Assembly: GCF_009801115.1 (NCBI RefSeq)
Contig: NZ_VTOL01000009.1
Location: 252,618-316,617 of the forward strand
Length of the DNA: 64,000 bases
Source: Dyadobacter sp. 3J3
GTDB lineage: Bacteria; Bacteroidota; Bacteroidia; Cytophagales; Spirosomataceae
Reading direction: 5' to 3'
Both the position numbers and the translations under genes were made by a program. The number at the start of each line of letters is the position of its first letter. The stretch's first letter is position 1. The notes beneath the pieces were generated by a model, which searched no databases, was not told where the DNA came from, and saw nothing but the letters and a program-made list of their open reading frames with translations. Shown piece after piece: positions 15,424 through 23,314 of this stretch.

Positions 15424-18400
15424 ATGACCCCTAAAAACTTTTTACTAAAACCAATTCCGATTCTTGCCTTCACTGCAATTGTGGTTGTTTCCTGTATGAA
15501 AATGGCTCCATCGACCACCAAGATTTCCAGCAAACCGATGGTTATCAAAGAGGACGCAGCTACGGGAAAAGCCAGAGCTAAGGAGATTCGTGACAACACA
15601 GTAATTAAACTGGCCGACGGATTAAAACTTGATCTTTGGGCCTCGGATTCCCTGGCTCCGGATCCGGTAGCCATATCTATTGATGATAAAGGAAGGGTTT
15701 ATCTGAACAGAACAAACAGACAAAAAAACTCGGAATTTGATATCCGCGGACACCGTAACTGGATGACATCTTCCATCGCGCTGCAATCCGTTGAAGATCG
15801 CAGGGCATTTTTACGCAGCACTTTTGATCCGTCAAAAAGCAAGGAAAACGAATGGCTGAAAGATCTGAACGGTGACGGTTCTCACGACTGGAAAGATCTT
15901 ACCGTTGAAAAAGACGAAGTATGGCGTTTGGAAGATACGGACAACGACGGTATTGCTGATGTTTCGATGCGTATTTTAAGTGATTTCTTTGATGAAGTTT
16001 CCGATGTTGCGGGTGGTTTACTTGTTCGCGCACAGGATACTTTCATAGCGATCGCCCCCGATGTATGGAGATTGAAAGATACGAACGGCGATGGAATTCT
16101 TGACCAGAAAACATCGATCAGCCACGGTTATGGTGTGCATATCGGTTTTGGCGGCCACGGAATGTCAAATCCGATTGAAGGACCCGATGGGAAAATCTAC
16201 TGGAACATTGGTGATATCGGTGCAAACATTACGACCAAAGAAGGTGAAAATTTCAAACGTCCTAACGAAGGAATTATCGCAAGATCAAATCCGGACGGAA
16301 CAGATTTTGAGGTTTTTGCTGGTGGTTTGAGAAATACACACGAATTCGTTTTTGACGAATATGGCAACCTTATAAGTTCTGATAACGACGGCGACCATCC
16401 TGGCGAAAGCGAGCGTTTGGTTCACGTAGTTGAAGGTTCCGATGCTGGCTGGCGTTCGAACTGGCAGTATGGAAAGTATACTGATCCAAAAAACAACAGC
16501 TATAAAGTATGGATGGATGAAAAATTATATGTGCCACATTGGGAAGGCCAGGCAGCATACATCATCCCGCCTATCCAGAATTTCCACAATGGCCCAACGG
16601 GTATGCAGTACAATCCGGGAACGGCTTTGGGATCGGAATGGAAAAACAAATTTTTCCTGGTTGAATTTGTAGGAAACCCCGCACGCTCGCCAATCTGGTC
16701 ATTTGGTTTAAAACCAAAAGGTGCCTCTTTCGTATTGGATGGAGAAAAAAATATTTTGAACGGAATCCTGCCAACCGGTATTCGTTTCGGTCCGGATGGC
16801 GCACTATACGTAGCCGACTGGATTAACGGCTGGGATACTAAAAATTACGGTCGCGTTTGGAGACTTGATGTTACAGACAGCAAAAATGATCTGAAAGCAT
16901 TAAGACTTGAAACGAAACGTTTGATGCAGCTGGATTACACCAAACAGCCTGAGTCGATGTTGTATACTTTGTTATCAAATCAGGATATGCGTATTCGTTT
17001 GAAAGCGCAATTTGAACTGGCTTCGCGTGGTACAAAAGGTGCGGTTGAATTAAATAAAGCGATTACAGCAACCGGAAATCAATTGGCTCGAATTCATGGA
17101 ATCTGGGGCATCGGACAATTAGCAAGACAGGATAAAGCTTACGCCAATACCTTGTTTACGTTGTTGAAAGACTCTGATTCAGAAATTATTGCACAAGCCG
17201 CAAAGGTTCTGGGTGATGCTAAAATTGCGGAAGCGGGTCCGTTATTAATTCCTTTATTAACCGACAAAAATCCCCGTGTCAAATTTTTTGGTGCACAGGC
17301 ATTGGGTCGTATCAAAGAAAAACAAGCCGTTACCGCTTTGCTTGATATGATCAAAACGAATAAAGATGAGGATCTTTATTTGAGACATGCGGCAGTTCTG
17401 GCACTTTCCCGTATCGGCGAAGTGGAGCCAATTGTTGCACTTGCCAACAATCCTGATAAATCACTTCGTACTGCTGCGGTTTTGGTATTACGCCGTTTGA
17501 GCAACGAAAAAGTAAGTTTGTTTTTACAGGATAAAGATGAATATATCGTAACGGAAGCAGCTCGTGCAATCAATGACGATCTATCTATTATGCCAGCCTT
17601 ACCTGCCTTGGCGGCTATTTTGAAAGAGAAAAGATTTACTTCTGAGCCTTTGTTGCGTCGTGCGATCAATGCGTCCTTGCGCGTTGGCGGTGATGAGCAA
17701 TTGGATAACCTGATCGCTTTTGCGAAAAGAAAAGATGTGAGTAACGAGTTGAGAGCAGAAGCATTGGCAACTTTGGGAACTTGGGCTAATCCTTCTGTCC
17801 TGGATCGCGTTGACGGTCGTTACCGTGGCGTCATTACCAGGAATCCAGAAATTGTCAAAACGAAAATAAAACCTCAGATCAGTAGCTTGCTGCAAGAAGA
17901 CGATGCGGCTATTTTAATTGCAACGTCTCAATTGGTAAGCGAGCTTAAAATTTCTGAAAACAATGCGGCGCTGGCTAAAATCCTTGATGACAGCAAAAAT
18001 CCAAAAGTGAGAGCAGCTATGCTTACTGCTTTGCATGACCTGAAATATTCAGAAATGGAAACGGTAATGAAAAAGGGGATGACTGATCCGGATGCTGATG
18101 TTCGTACCTCGGCCTTGGCTTTGGTGAGCAGCGTTTCGATGTCAAAGGAAACACTTTCTGATATTTCCAAAACGATTTTTGAAAAAGGAAGTATCAAAGA
18201 ACAACAGCAAATGTTACGCGTTTTGGGTGGATTACCGGTTGCAAAAACAGAAACAATTTTTGACGGTTTGATTAGCAAAATGGCTTCAAAAGACCTTCCA
18301 AATACATTGGCTCTTGATCTTGGTGAAGCGATCGATTCTACAAAATCAAGTTCATTAATTGCTAAAATGGCTCCTATGCGTTCTACCGGAACTACGGTTG

Positions 18401-18840
18401 CTGACTATCAGGAATCACTTTATGGAGGAAATGCAATGCTTGGACGCAGATATTTTATGACGAGTTCACAAGCAGAATGTGCAAGATGTCATTCAATTGG
18501 CGGCCAGGGCGGAGCAGTTGGACCATCACTTTCCAAAATTGGCTCAACATTGAGTAGAGAACAAATCCTGCAAGCGCTAGTCGAGCCAAGTGCAAGATTA
18601 TCTCCGGGTTTTGGTATGGTGGTGTTAACATTAAAGGACGGACAAACAGCAGCGGGAATTCTGATGGAAGAAAACGCCCATGAACTGGTCCTAAAAACTT
18701 CCGAAGCTGAACCTTTAAAAATCCCGGTTGCCAGAATTGCAAAACGTGATAACGTTCCATCAAGTATGCCTCCGATGGGTTCAATCATGTCCAAAAGAGA
18801 AATCCGGGACGTTGTTGAGTTTTTGTCGGGGTTGAAATAG
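15424..18840 (+). CDS. Large lipoprotein: beta-propeller dehydrogenase-like domain, HEAT repeats, cytochrome c
   Basis: 1138 residues. The N-terminus is a lipoprotein signal (VVSC, Cys24). Residues about 55-490 form a PQQ-dehydrogenase-like propeller of the membrane-bound dehydrogenase class (TIGR02604-like) with repeated DxNGDG motifs. A run of HEAT-like helical repeats follows (about 500-960). The C-terminal cytochrome domain has CARCH (Cys1019, Cys1022, His1023) and a likely Met ligand in SSMPPMGSIM. This architecture is known from Planctomycetes and Bacteroidota. It is thought to oxidise a sugar or alcohol and pass electrons to haem in the periplasm or at the surface; the substrate is unknown. 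It is encoded alone and closed by a strong terminator. A smaller relative lies at 44718. Confidence 0.88.
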   Translation: MTPKNFLLKPIPILAFTAIVVVSCMKMAPSTTKISSKPMVIKEDAATGKARAKEIRDNTVIKLADGLKLDLWASDSLAPDPVAISIDDKGRVYLNRTNRQKNSEFDIRGHRNWMTSSIALQSVEDRRAFLRSTFDPSKSKENEWLKDLNGDGSHDWKDLTVEKDEVWRLEDTDNDGIADVSMRILSDFFDEVSDVAGGLLVRAQDTFIAIAPDVWRLKDTNGDGILDQKTSISHGYGVHIGFGGHGMSNPIEGPDGKIYWNIGDIGANITTKEGENFKRPNEGIIARSNPDGTDFEVFAGGLRNTHEFVFDEYGNLISSDNDGDHPGESERLVHVVEGSDAGWRSNWQYGKYTDPKNNSYKVWMDEKLYVPHWEGQAAYIIPPIQNFHNGPTGMQYNPGTALGSEWKNKFFLVEFVGNPARSPIWSFGLKPKGASFVLDGEKNILNGILPTGIRFGPDGALYVADWINGWDTKNYGRVWRLDVTDSKNDLKALRLETKRLMQLDYTKQPESMLYTLLSNQDMRIRLKAQFELASRGTKGAVELNKAITATGNQLARIHGIWGIGQLARQDKAYANTLFTLLKDSDSEIIAQAAKVLGDAKIAEAGPLLIPLLTDKNPRVKFFGAQALGRIKEKQAVTALLDMIKTNKDEDLYLRHAAVLALSRIGEVEPIVALANNPDKSLRTAAVLVLRRLSNEKVSLFLQDKDEYIVTEAARAINDDLSIMPALPALAAILKEKRFTSEPLLRRAINASLRVGGDEQLDNLIAFAKRKDVSNELRAEALATLGTWANPSVLDRVDGRYRGVITRNPEIVKTKIKPQISSLLQEDDAAILIATSQLVSELKISENNAALAKILDDSKNPKVRAAMLTALHDLKYSEMETVMKKGMTDPDADVRTSALALVSSVSMSKETLSDISKTIFEKGSIKEQQQMLRVLGGLPVAKTETIFDGLISKMASKDLPNTLALDLGEAIDSTKSSSLIAKMAPMRSTGTTVADYQESLYGGNAMLGRRYFMTSSQAECARCHSIGGQGGAVGPSLSKIGSTLSREQILQALVEPSARLSPGFGMVVLTLKDGQTAAGILMEENAHELVLKTSEAEPLKIPVARIAKRDNVPSSMPPMGSIMSKREIRDVVEFLSGLK

Positions 18841-18866
18841 ATAATTGAAATATTTTGATAGGCATT

Positions 18867-18907
18867 AGAGAAGTCAAGTTTCGAAAACTTGACTTCTCTT
18901 TTTCTTT
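18867..18907 (+). terminator. Rho-independent terminator of the HEAT/cytochrome gene
   Basis: A perfect 15-bp stem (18867-18881 with 18885-18899) has a 3-base loop and is followed by a T-rich tract. It begins 27 bases after the stop codon. Confidence 0.88.
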
Positions 18908-18985
18908 TGTAACCACTCTAACTAAAAACCCAAAAATCAACTTTCCAAAACCGGCACGATATTCATAATAAAAAATTAAAACAGG

Positions 18986-18993
18986 TATATTTG
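18986..18993 (+). promoter_or_regulatory. Candidate -7 element TATATTTG for the 19050 gene
   Basis: It matches TAnnTTTG and lies 57 bases before the ATG, downstream of the preceding terminator, so it is well placed. No clear -33 TTG was found. Confidence 0.4.
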
Positions 18994-19049
18994 AAAATAC
19001 TATCGGGTACAAAACAATATCCTTTGAAGTAAACCTCATCATCAACTAA

Positions 19050-20087
19050 ATGGAATTAGAAAAGAAAGAAGCAGCGGTTATCAACAATGCAATCAACTTT
19101 TGGCAGGAAACAAAAAAGATATCGCCGGAACTTGCTGAGGATTTGCGCAACAGCTATGAGCTTCGTAATTCCAATGTGGACACCATAACCTGGTATGCCT
19201 TCATATCAGCGGTTTCCTGTGGTTTACTAGCTTTTGGCGCGCTGGTTATTGATGAAAAATGGATAGAATTATTACGTAATAAGTGGGGTTTTTCTGAAAC
19301 GATTGTTGGCATAGGATTTTCATTACTGGCCGTCGCTTTCATTATTTTAGCGAAAAGAAGAAAACTTAAATACCCAACAGCCAAGGCAAGCAATGAAACG
19401 TATACGATCACGATTATTTTGAGCGTCGCCATCGCCATTGCGTACTGGACACGTAGTTTTGCTTATTTTGATGGCAATTATGCCCGACCTTTACTGATTG
19501 CGGCCGTTGCCTATTTTATAAGCGCAGCATATCTGAATTCTCAACTTTTATGGACGGTTATGCTTTTGACGCTCGCGGGCTGGTGGGGAGCACAAACATA
19601 CTTTTGGACCGGTGGCAACTGGCGTTTTGCCGGAATGAATTATCCTCTAAACATGACCATTTTCGGGCTTGTCATCTGGTCACTTTCGTGGGGTGTCGAT
19701 AAAATAAATTTGCTTAAATCCTTTACTCCTGTCACCTATTCCATTGGCTTATTCCTTTTTCTGCTAGCCGCCTGGACACTTTCTATTTTTGGAAATTATG
19801 ATGATCTGAGCCGCTGGACGGTTATTCGCCAGGGAACACTTTGGTATTGGGCTGTGGGCTATACCATTGTTTTGGGAGCACTTACTGCATATGCATTTCA
19901 GGTAAAAAACGACGTTTTGAGAGATTCCTGCCTTATATTTTTTCTATTAAATATTTACACCCGATACTTCGAATATTTCTGGGATAGGACCAACAAAGGA
20001 ATTTTCTTTGCAATACTTGCGGTCTCTTTCTGGTTTGTCGGTAAAAAGGCAGAACAGTGGAGAAACAAAGATAAAAAGTTAGCCTGA
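19050..20087 (+). CDS. Multi-pass membrane protein, DUF2157-like
   Basis: 345 residues. A soluble N-terminal helix region of about 45 residues (EAAVINNAINFWQETKKISPELAEDL) precedes about nine membrane helices. The N-terminal pattern, a Trp-containing helix followed by a membrane body, resembles DUF2157 proteins, whose function is unknown. YFDGNYARPLLIAA and FWDRTNKGIFFAILA near the C-terminus are reminiscent of that group. It is the first gene of a probable pair with the small acidic protein at 20133, 45 bases downstream. A strong terminator and a TAnnTTTG element lie upstream. Confidence 0.65.
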   Translation: MELEKKEAAVINNAINFWQETKKISPELAEDLRNSYELRNSNVDTITWYAFISAVSCGLLAFGALVIDEKWIELLRNKWGFSETIVGIGFSLLAVAFIILAKRRKLKYPTAKASNETYTITIILSVAIAIAYWTRSFAYFDGNYARPLLIAAVAYFISAAYLNSQLLWTVMLLTLAGWWGAQTYFWTGGNWRFAGMNYPLNMTIFGLVIWSLSWGVDKINLLKSFTPVTYSIGLFLFLLAAWTLSIFGNYDDLSRWTVIRQGTLWYWAVGYTIVLGALTAYAFQVKNDVLRDSCLIFFLLNIYTRYFEYFWDRTNKGIFFAILAVSFWFVGKKAEQWRNKDKKLA

Positions 20088-20132
20088 CCGGGCAGTCGGC
20101 TATGGACTGTCAGATTTTAAGATTTAATAACA

Positions 20133-20483
20133 ATGAAAGAGAAAAGACCTATCCGGCAAAACGAAAAAGATTTGATCGCATTTCTTTTGGCACAGTTAAA
20201 TCTAAACCCGGAAGAATATCCTGTCGATGAGTATGTTGACGAATATGAAGACGGAAAGATGGGAAGTATCAGTCTGGGTGGTGACGTTTCCGCTTATGCA
20301 GGAGATCTTATTCAGGTTGAATATGTTGATTCCGATGAAACTCCGGTTGTTATCACTTTGACCAAAGACGATAAAAATCACTTACTCGATCTTGATTTCT
20401 GGAAAGTTGATTTCACCAAATTACTTGACTATCCAACGCCTGATAAAATTATTCTGAGAGGTGATGTTAGCCACTCAGAATAA
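20133..20483 (+). CDS. Small acidic protein, DUF6984-like
   Basis: 116 residues, cytoplasmic, with no signal or membrane segment. The layout is an N-terminal RPIRQNEKDLIAFLL helix, an acidic linker (DEYVDEYEDGKMG) and a beta-rich C-terminal part. The N-terminal pattern resembles DUF6984 proteins, which have no known function; this assignment is from memory and tentative. It follows the membrane protein by 45 bases, so the two are probably cotranscribed. Its last 9 bases overlap the 3' end of the convergent AraC gene. Confidence 0.6.
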   Translation: MKEKRPIRQNEKDLIAFLLAQLNLNPEEYPVDEYVDEYEDGKMGSISLGGDVSAYAGDLIQVEYVDSDETPVVITLTKDDKNHLLDLDFWKVDFTKLLDYPTPDKIILRGDVSHSE

Positions 20484-21335
20484 CGTATTGAATTTGGTAA
20501 CGATATGCGCCTTCGCTTCATTCTGAAATTGCTCCGGCGATAATCCGGTATGTTGTTTAAAAAACCGACTAAAATAAGGTCGGTCAGTGAATCCCAAATC
20601 GTACGAAATCTCTTTAATCGTATTTTCACTATGGATAATCTGACGTTTTGCTTCCAGAATAATCCGGTCATGAATTAATTGCATACCCGTTTTATCCAGT
20701 TTTTCTTTCAAAATCTGATTCAAACGTTTCGAACTTATTCCCAGTTTACCTGCATAAAAATCTGTGTTTCTAACCTGCTGATAATTCATTTCCAGCAAAA
20801 CCATAAACTCATAAACCCGCTTTTGATTAATGTCCTGCACAGTGAAGTTGTGCTCTTTGATACGAACCAGTTGCAGCAAAAATACTTTCAGTAATGCTTT
20901 AATAATCACAAGACTATTATTTTCCCGCTGATATTCTTCTTCCAGTAATTGATATACTTTCCCTAATTGCTCAGCCGTTTCGTCATTGATCTGCAAGCAG
21001 GAAAACTCTCCCTGAATGTTAAAAATCTTGAAAACATCCAGCAAAAATTCCTTCACATCATCATCCAGAATATCTCTTTTAAAAGATAATAAAATACCGT
21101 TTTTCCCTGCTTTGTTAAGCTGATGTACGCGGTAAGGAGGAATTAAATATATCCAGTCGCCCTTCAATAATTCGTCGCCTTTCACAGTGTGAAGCGCATT
21201 TTCATTTTTCAGCCAGACAATCTCAAAGAATTCCTTTCTGCTTGGATCGTTAAGATAACTTGGTGGACAATTATCCAGACTCCTTATATAAATCAACGTT
21301 TTATTTAACTCAACGCTAAGTTTGGTTTCTTCCAT
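20475..21335 (-). CDS. AraC-family transcriptional regulator
   Basis: 286 residues. The N-terminal cupin-like sensing domain (about 1-150) includes GDWIYLIPPYRVHQL. Two helix-turn-helix motifs follow in the C-terminal 100 residues: YAGKLGISSKRLNQILKE and IKEISYDLGFTDRPYFSRFFKQHTG, the AraC consensus. It is divergent from hxlB-hxlA with a 233-base shared upstream region, so it is the natural candidate regulator of that operon; the ligand is unknown. Its 3' end overlaps the small acidic gene by 9 bases. Confidence 0.9.
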   Translation of the reverse strand: MEETKLSVELNKTLIYIRSLDNCPPSYLNDPSRKEFFEIVWLKNENALHTVKGDELLKGDWIYLIPPYRVHQLNKAGKNGILLSFKRDILDDDVKEFLLDVFKIFNIQGEFSCLQINDETAEQLGKVYQLLEEEYQRENNSLVIIKALLKVFLLQLVRIKEHNFTVQDINQKRVYEFMVLLEMNYQQVRNTDFYAGKLGISSKRLNQILKEKLDKTGMQLIHDRIILEAKRQIIHSENTIKEISYDLGFTDRPYFSRFFKQHTGLSPEQFQNEAKAHIVTKFNTLF

Positions 21336-21493
21336 TTCTTTCCACTTTTAAAAAGTCTTCGAAATATCACTGTTCATGTCATATTCCGAATTAGACACCA
21401 AAATTAGCAAATTATGCAATCGATTAAATATTCATTAGCAAATAGTCCAACATATCGCGCTGATTGTGTAACGTGTTCGAAGACGCGTCCCGG

Positions 21494-21501
21494 TACCTTT
21501 G
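21494..21501 (+). promoter_or_regulatory. Candidate -7 element TACCTTTG for hxlB-hxlA
   Basis: It matches TAnnTTTG and lies 68 bases before the hxlB start, in the gap shared with the divergent AraC gene. Downstream at 21515-21551 are three AGGATTT/GGGATTT units that could be repeats or regulator half-sites. Confidence 0.45.
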
Positions 21502-21568
21502 TGATCTCGATTTACAGGATTTTCCTGATGATCGGGATTTTTCAGGATTTCAATAAAGGGTAAGTGAG

Positions 21569-22156
21569 ATGACGAATTCTGCAATAAATATTGATTTGGC
21601 ATCTGATATTCAGACGAATATGATGATGATTCTGGAAGAAAATAAGAGGCTGGCAAGTCAGATTGATTTTGATCAGGTTGCCGATATGATTCCCTTTATT
21701 CAAAATGCTGAAAGGATTTTTATCGTAGGTGCGGGAAGAACGGGATTAGCTTTGAAAGCAACTGCTATGCGTTTGATGCATTTAGGATTTACGGTTTTTG
21801 TAGTTGGTGAAACTGTAACGCCATCGATCGGAACAAATGATTTATTAATCGCCGGTTCTGGTTCCGGAACTACCAGCAGTATTGTTAAAGCAGCCGAAAA
21901 AGCTGTTTCTGCGAATGCAAAAGTGATCACAATTTCTACAACTCTGGATTCCCCTTTGGCAAAATTATCCAGTCATGTTTCTATTCTTCCGGCAGCTCAA
22001 AAGGAAGATCACGGTGGTAATATTTCCAAACAATATGCCGGAAGTTTATTTGAACAATCCGTATTACTTCTAGCTGATGCGCTCATACAAACTTTATGGA
22101 AACTGGACGGAACACCAGCAGAAGAACTTTGGAAGCGTCACGCCAATCTTGAATAG
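21569..22156 (+). CDS. hxlB: 6-phospho-3-hexuloisomerase
   Basis: 195 residues forming a SIS-domain sugar isomerase. It converts 3-hexulose-6-phosphate to fructose-6-phosphate, the second step of ribulose-monophosphate formaldehyde fixation. Visible marks are IFIVGAGRTGLALKATAMRL (about 50-69), the GSGSGTTSS phosphate-binding loop near 93, ISTTLDSPLAKL, and the C-terminal SLFEQSVLLLADAL with conserved glutamate. Length is typical. hxlA follows 54 bases downstream, giving the complete pathway in one operon. The usual gene order is hxlA-hxlB; here it is reversed. An AraC regulator is divergent. Confidence 0.92.
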   Translation: MTNSAINIDLASDIQTNMMMILEENKRLASQIDFDQVADMIPFIQNAERIFIVGAGRTGLALKATAMRLMHLGFTVFVVGETVTPSIGTNDLLIAGSGSGTTSSIVKAAEKAVSANAKVITISTTLDSPLAKLSSHVSILPAAQKEDHGGNISKQYAGSLFEQSVLLLADALIQTLWKLDGTPAEELWKRHANLE

Positions 22157-22210
22157 TATTACATTAACAATTGAATACCAATAATTTATAATTAAATAAA
22201 CAATACAACC

Positions 22211-22840
22211 ATGGTTAAGTTACAAGTCGCAATAGATTTATTGACAACAGAAGACGCAATCGCCTTGGCAACAAAAGTTGCTCCTTATATCGATATTATT
22301 GAATTGGGTACGCCTTTGATCAAAAGTGAAGGTTTGGCTGTGATTACAGCGATGAAAAAAGCATTTCCGGACAAACTGGTTTTTGCTGATTTCAAAACAG
22401 CAGACGCAGGTGAACTGGAAGCTGATATGGCTTTCGGTGCAGGTGCGGACTTGATCACAATCCTTGGAGCAACAGGTGACGCAACGATTATCGGTGCCGT
22501 TAAATCTGCCAAAAAACATGGAAAAGGTGTTGTAGTAGATACAATCGGTGTTTTGGATCGTGTAAAACGTGCTCAGGAAGTGATCGCTTTGGGTGTAGAA
22601 TTTGTAGAACTACACGCAGGTTTGGACGAACAAGCACAGCCAGGATATTCAATCCAGGTTTTGATCGACGAAGCTTCCCGTGCTGGTGTACCGGTTTCAA
22701 TCGCGGGTGGTGTTAAGTTGAGCAACATCGCCGCGGTGAAAGCTTCGGGTGTGAAAGTGGCCGTTGCAGGTGCTGCTATTTATGGCGCAGCTGATCCGGC
22801 CGCTGCTGCGAAAGAACTTCGTGAGGCTTTGGACGCTTAG
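22211..22840 (+). CDS. hxlA: 3-hexulose-6-phosphate synthase
   Basis: 209 residues, a TIM barrel of the orotidine-phosphate-decarboxylase suprafamily. It condenses formaldehyde with ribulose-5-phosphate to hexulose-6-phosphate. The metal-binding DFKTADAGELEADMAF motif (about 62-77) is characteristic. VELHAGLDEQ near 137 and VSIAGGVKLSNI near 163, the phosphate-binding loop, are also present. With hxlB it forms a formaldehyde detoxification or assimilation module in the cytoplasm. No methanol dehydrogenase is visible nearby, so detoxification or pentose supply is more likely than methylotrophy. A hairpin terminator follows. Confidence 0.93.
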   Translation: MVKLQVAIDLLTTEDAIALATKVAPYIDIIELGTPLIKSEGLAVITAMKKAFPDKLVFADFKTADAGELEADMAFGAGADLITILGATGDATIIGAVKSAKKHGKGVVVDTIGVLDRVKRAQEVIALGVEFVELHAGLDEQAQPGYSIQVLIDEASRAGVPVSIAGGVKLSNIAAVKASGVKVAVAGAAIYGAADPAAAAKELREALDA

Positions 22841-22865
22841 TAAGTCTTTTAGGTTATAAATCAAG

Positions 22866-22902
22866 AAAGCTGTTTCCGTCTATGGAAGCAGCTTTTCTTT
22901 TG
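22866..22902 (+). terminator. Terminator of hxlB-hxlA
   Basis: A 12-bp stem (22866-22877 with 22884-22895, one G-U pair) with a 6-base loop is followed by TCTTTT, 25 bases after the hxlA stop. Confidence 0.8.
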
Positions 22903-22970
22903 GAATTATGATCTTCGTCAGTTTTTCCACACGCCAATTAGCTGAACCAATCAATATTAGTCCTTTTGTC

Positions 22971-22978
22971 TACCTTTG
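22971..22978 (+). promoter_or_regulatory. Candidate -7 element TACCTTTG for the PhnA-like gene
   Basis: It matches TAnnTTTG 39 bases before ATG 23017. A start at an upstream in-frame ATG (22966) would precede this element and is therefore unlikely. Confidence 0.5.
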
Positions 22979-23016
22979 GCCCTGTTAAACAATATTCGAA
23001 TAGTAAAAAACAAGTC

Positions 23017-23226
23017 ATGGAAGTTAAAGATGGTAACGGAACACTGCTTGCAGATGGCGATTCTGTAAAACTGATTAAGGATTTAAAAGTTAAGGGTTCG
23101 TCGACAACGTTGAAAAGAGGAACCGTGGTAAAAAATATTCGTCTGACCGACGATGCAGAAGAAATTGAAGGCAAAGTGGAAAGAACGGTTATGGTTTTAA
23201 AAACCATGTTTATTCAGAAAATGTAA
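23017..23226 (+). CDS. PhnA/YjdM-like small protein
   Basis: 69 residues from ATG 23017. It corresponds to the C-terminal PhnA domain (MEVKDGNG, DGDSVKLIKDLKVKGSS, LKRGTVVKNIRL, VLKTMFIQK), a small SH3-like barrel. The zinc-ribbon domain of the 110-residue E. coli YjdM is absent, as in other short Bacteroidota members. The name alkylphosphonate utilisation protein is historical and no catalytic role is established. It is encoded alone with its own promoter element and terminator. Confidence 0.85.
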   Translation: MEVKDGNGTLLADGDSVKLIKDLKVKGSSTTLKRGTVVKNIRLTDDAEEIEGKVERTVMVLKTMFIQKM

Positions 23227-23233
23227 ATGAAAA

Positions 23234-23290
23234 GTCAACTTTTTGGGAATAAATTCCTAAAAAGTTGACACTTTTCGGGAATCCATTCCC
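23234..23290. terminator. Bidirectional terminator between PhnA-like gene and DUF5686 gene
   Basis: The first hairpin is 23234-23249 with 23254-23269 (16 bp, one G-U pair, 4-base loop). The second is GGGAAT-CC-ATTCCC at 23277-23290. T-rich or A-rich flanks suit both directions, where two genes converge. Confidence 0.75.
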
Positions 23291-23314
23291 AAAACGATTA
23301 TTACTTTCTCCACC

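Noticed and set aside
21515..21551. Three AGGATTT/GGGATTT units before hxlB as a CRISPR-like or mobile repeat
   Set aside because: The units are too short and irregular to support more than a possible regulator half-site cluster.
22966..23016. Upstream start for the PhnA-like gene
   Set aside because: The ATG precedes the promoter-like TACCTTTG element and adds unrelated residues.
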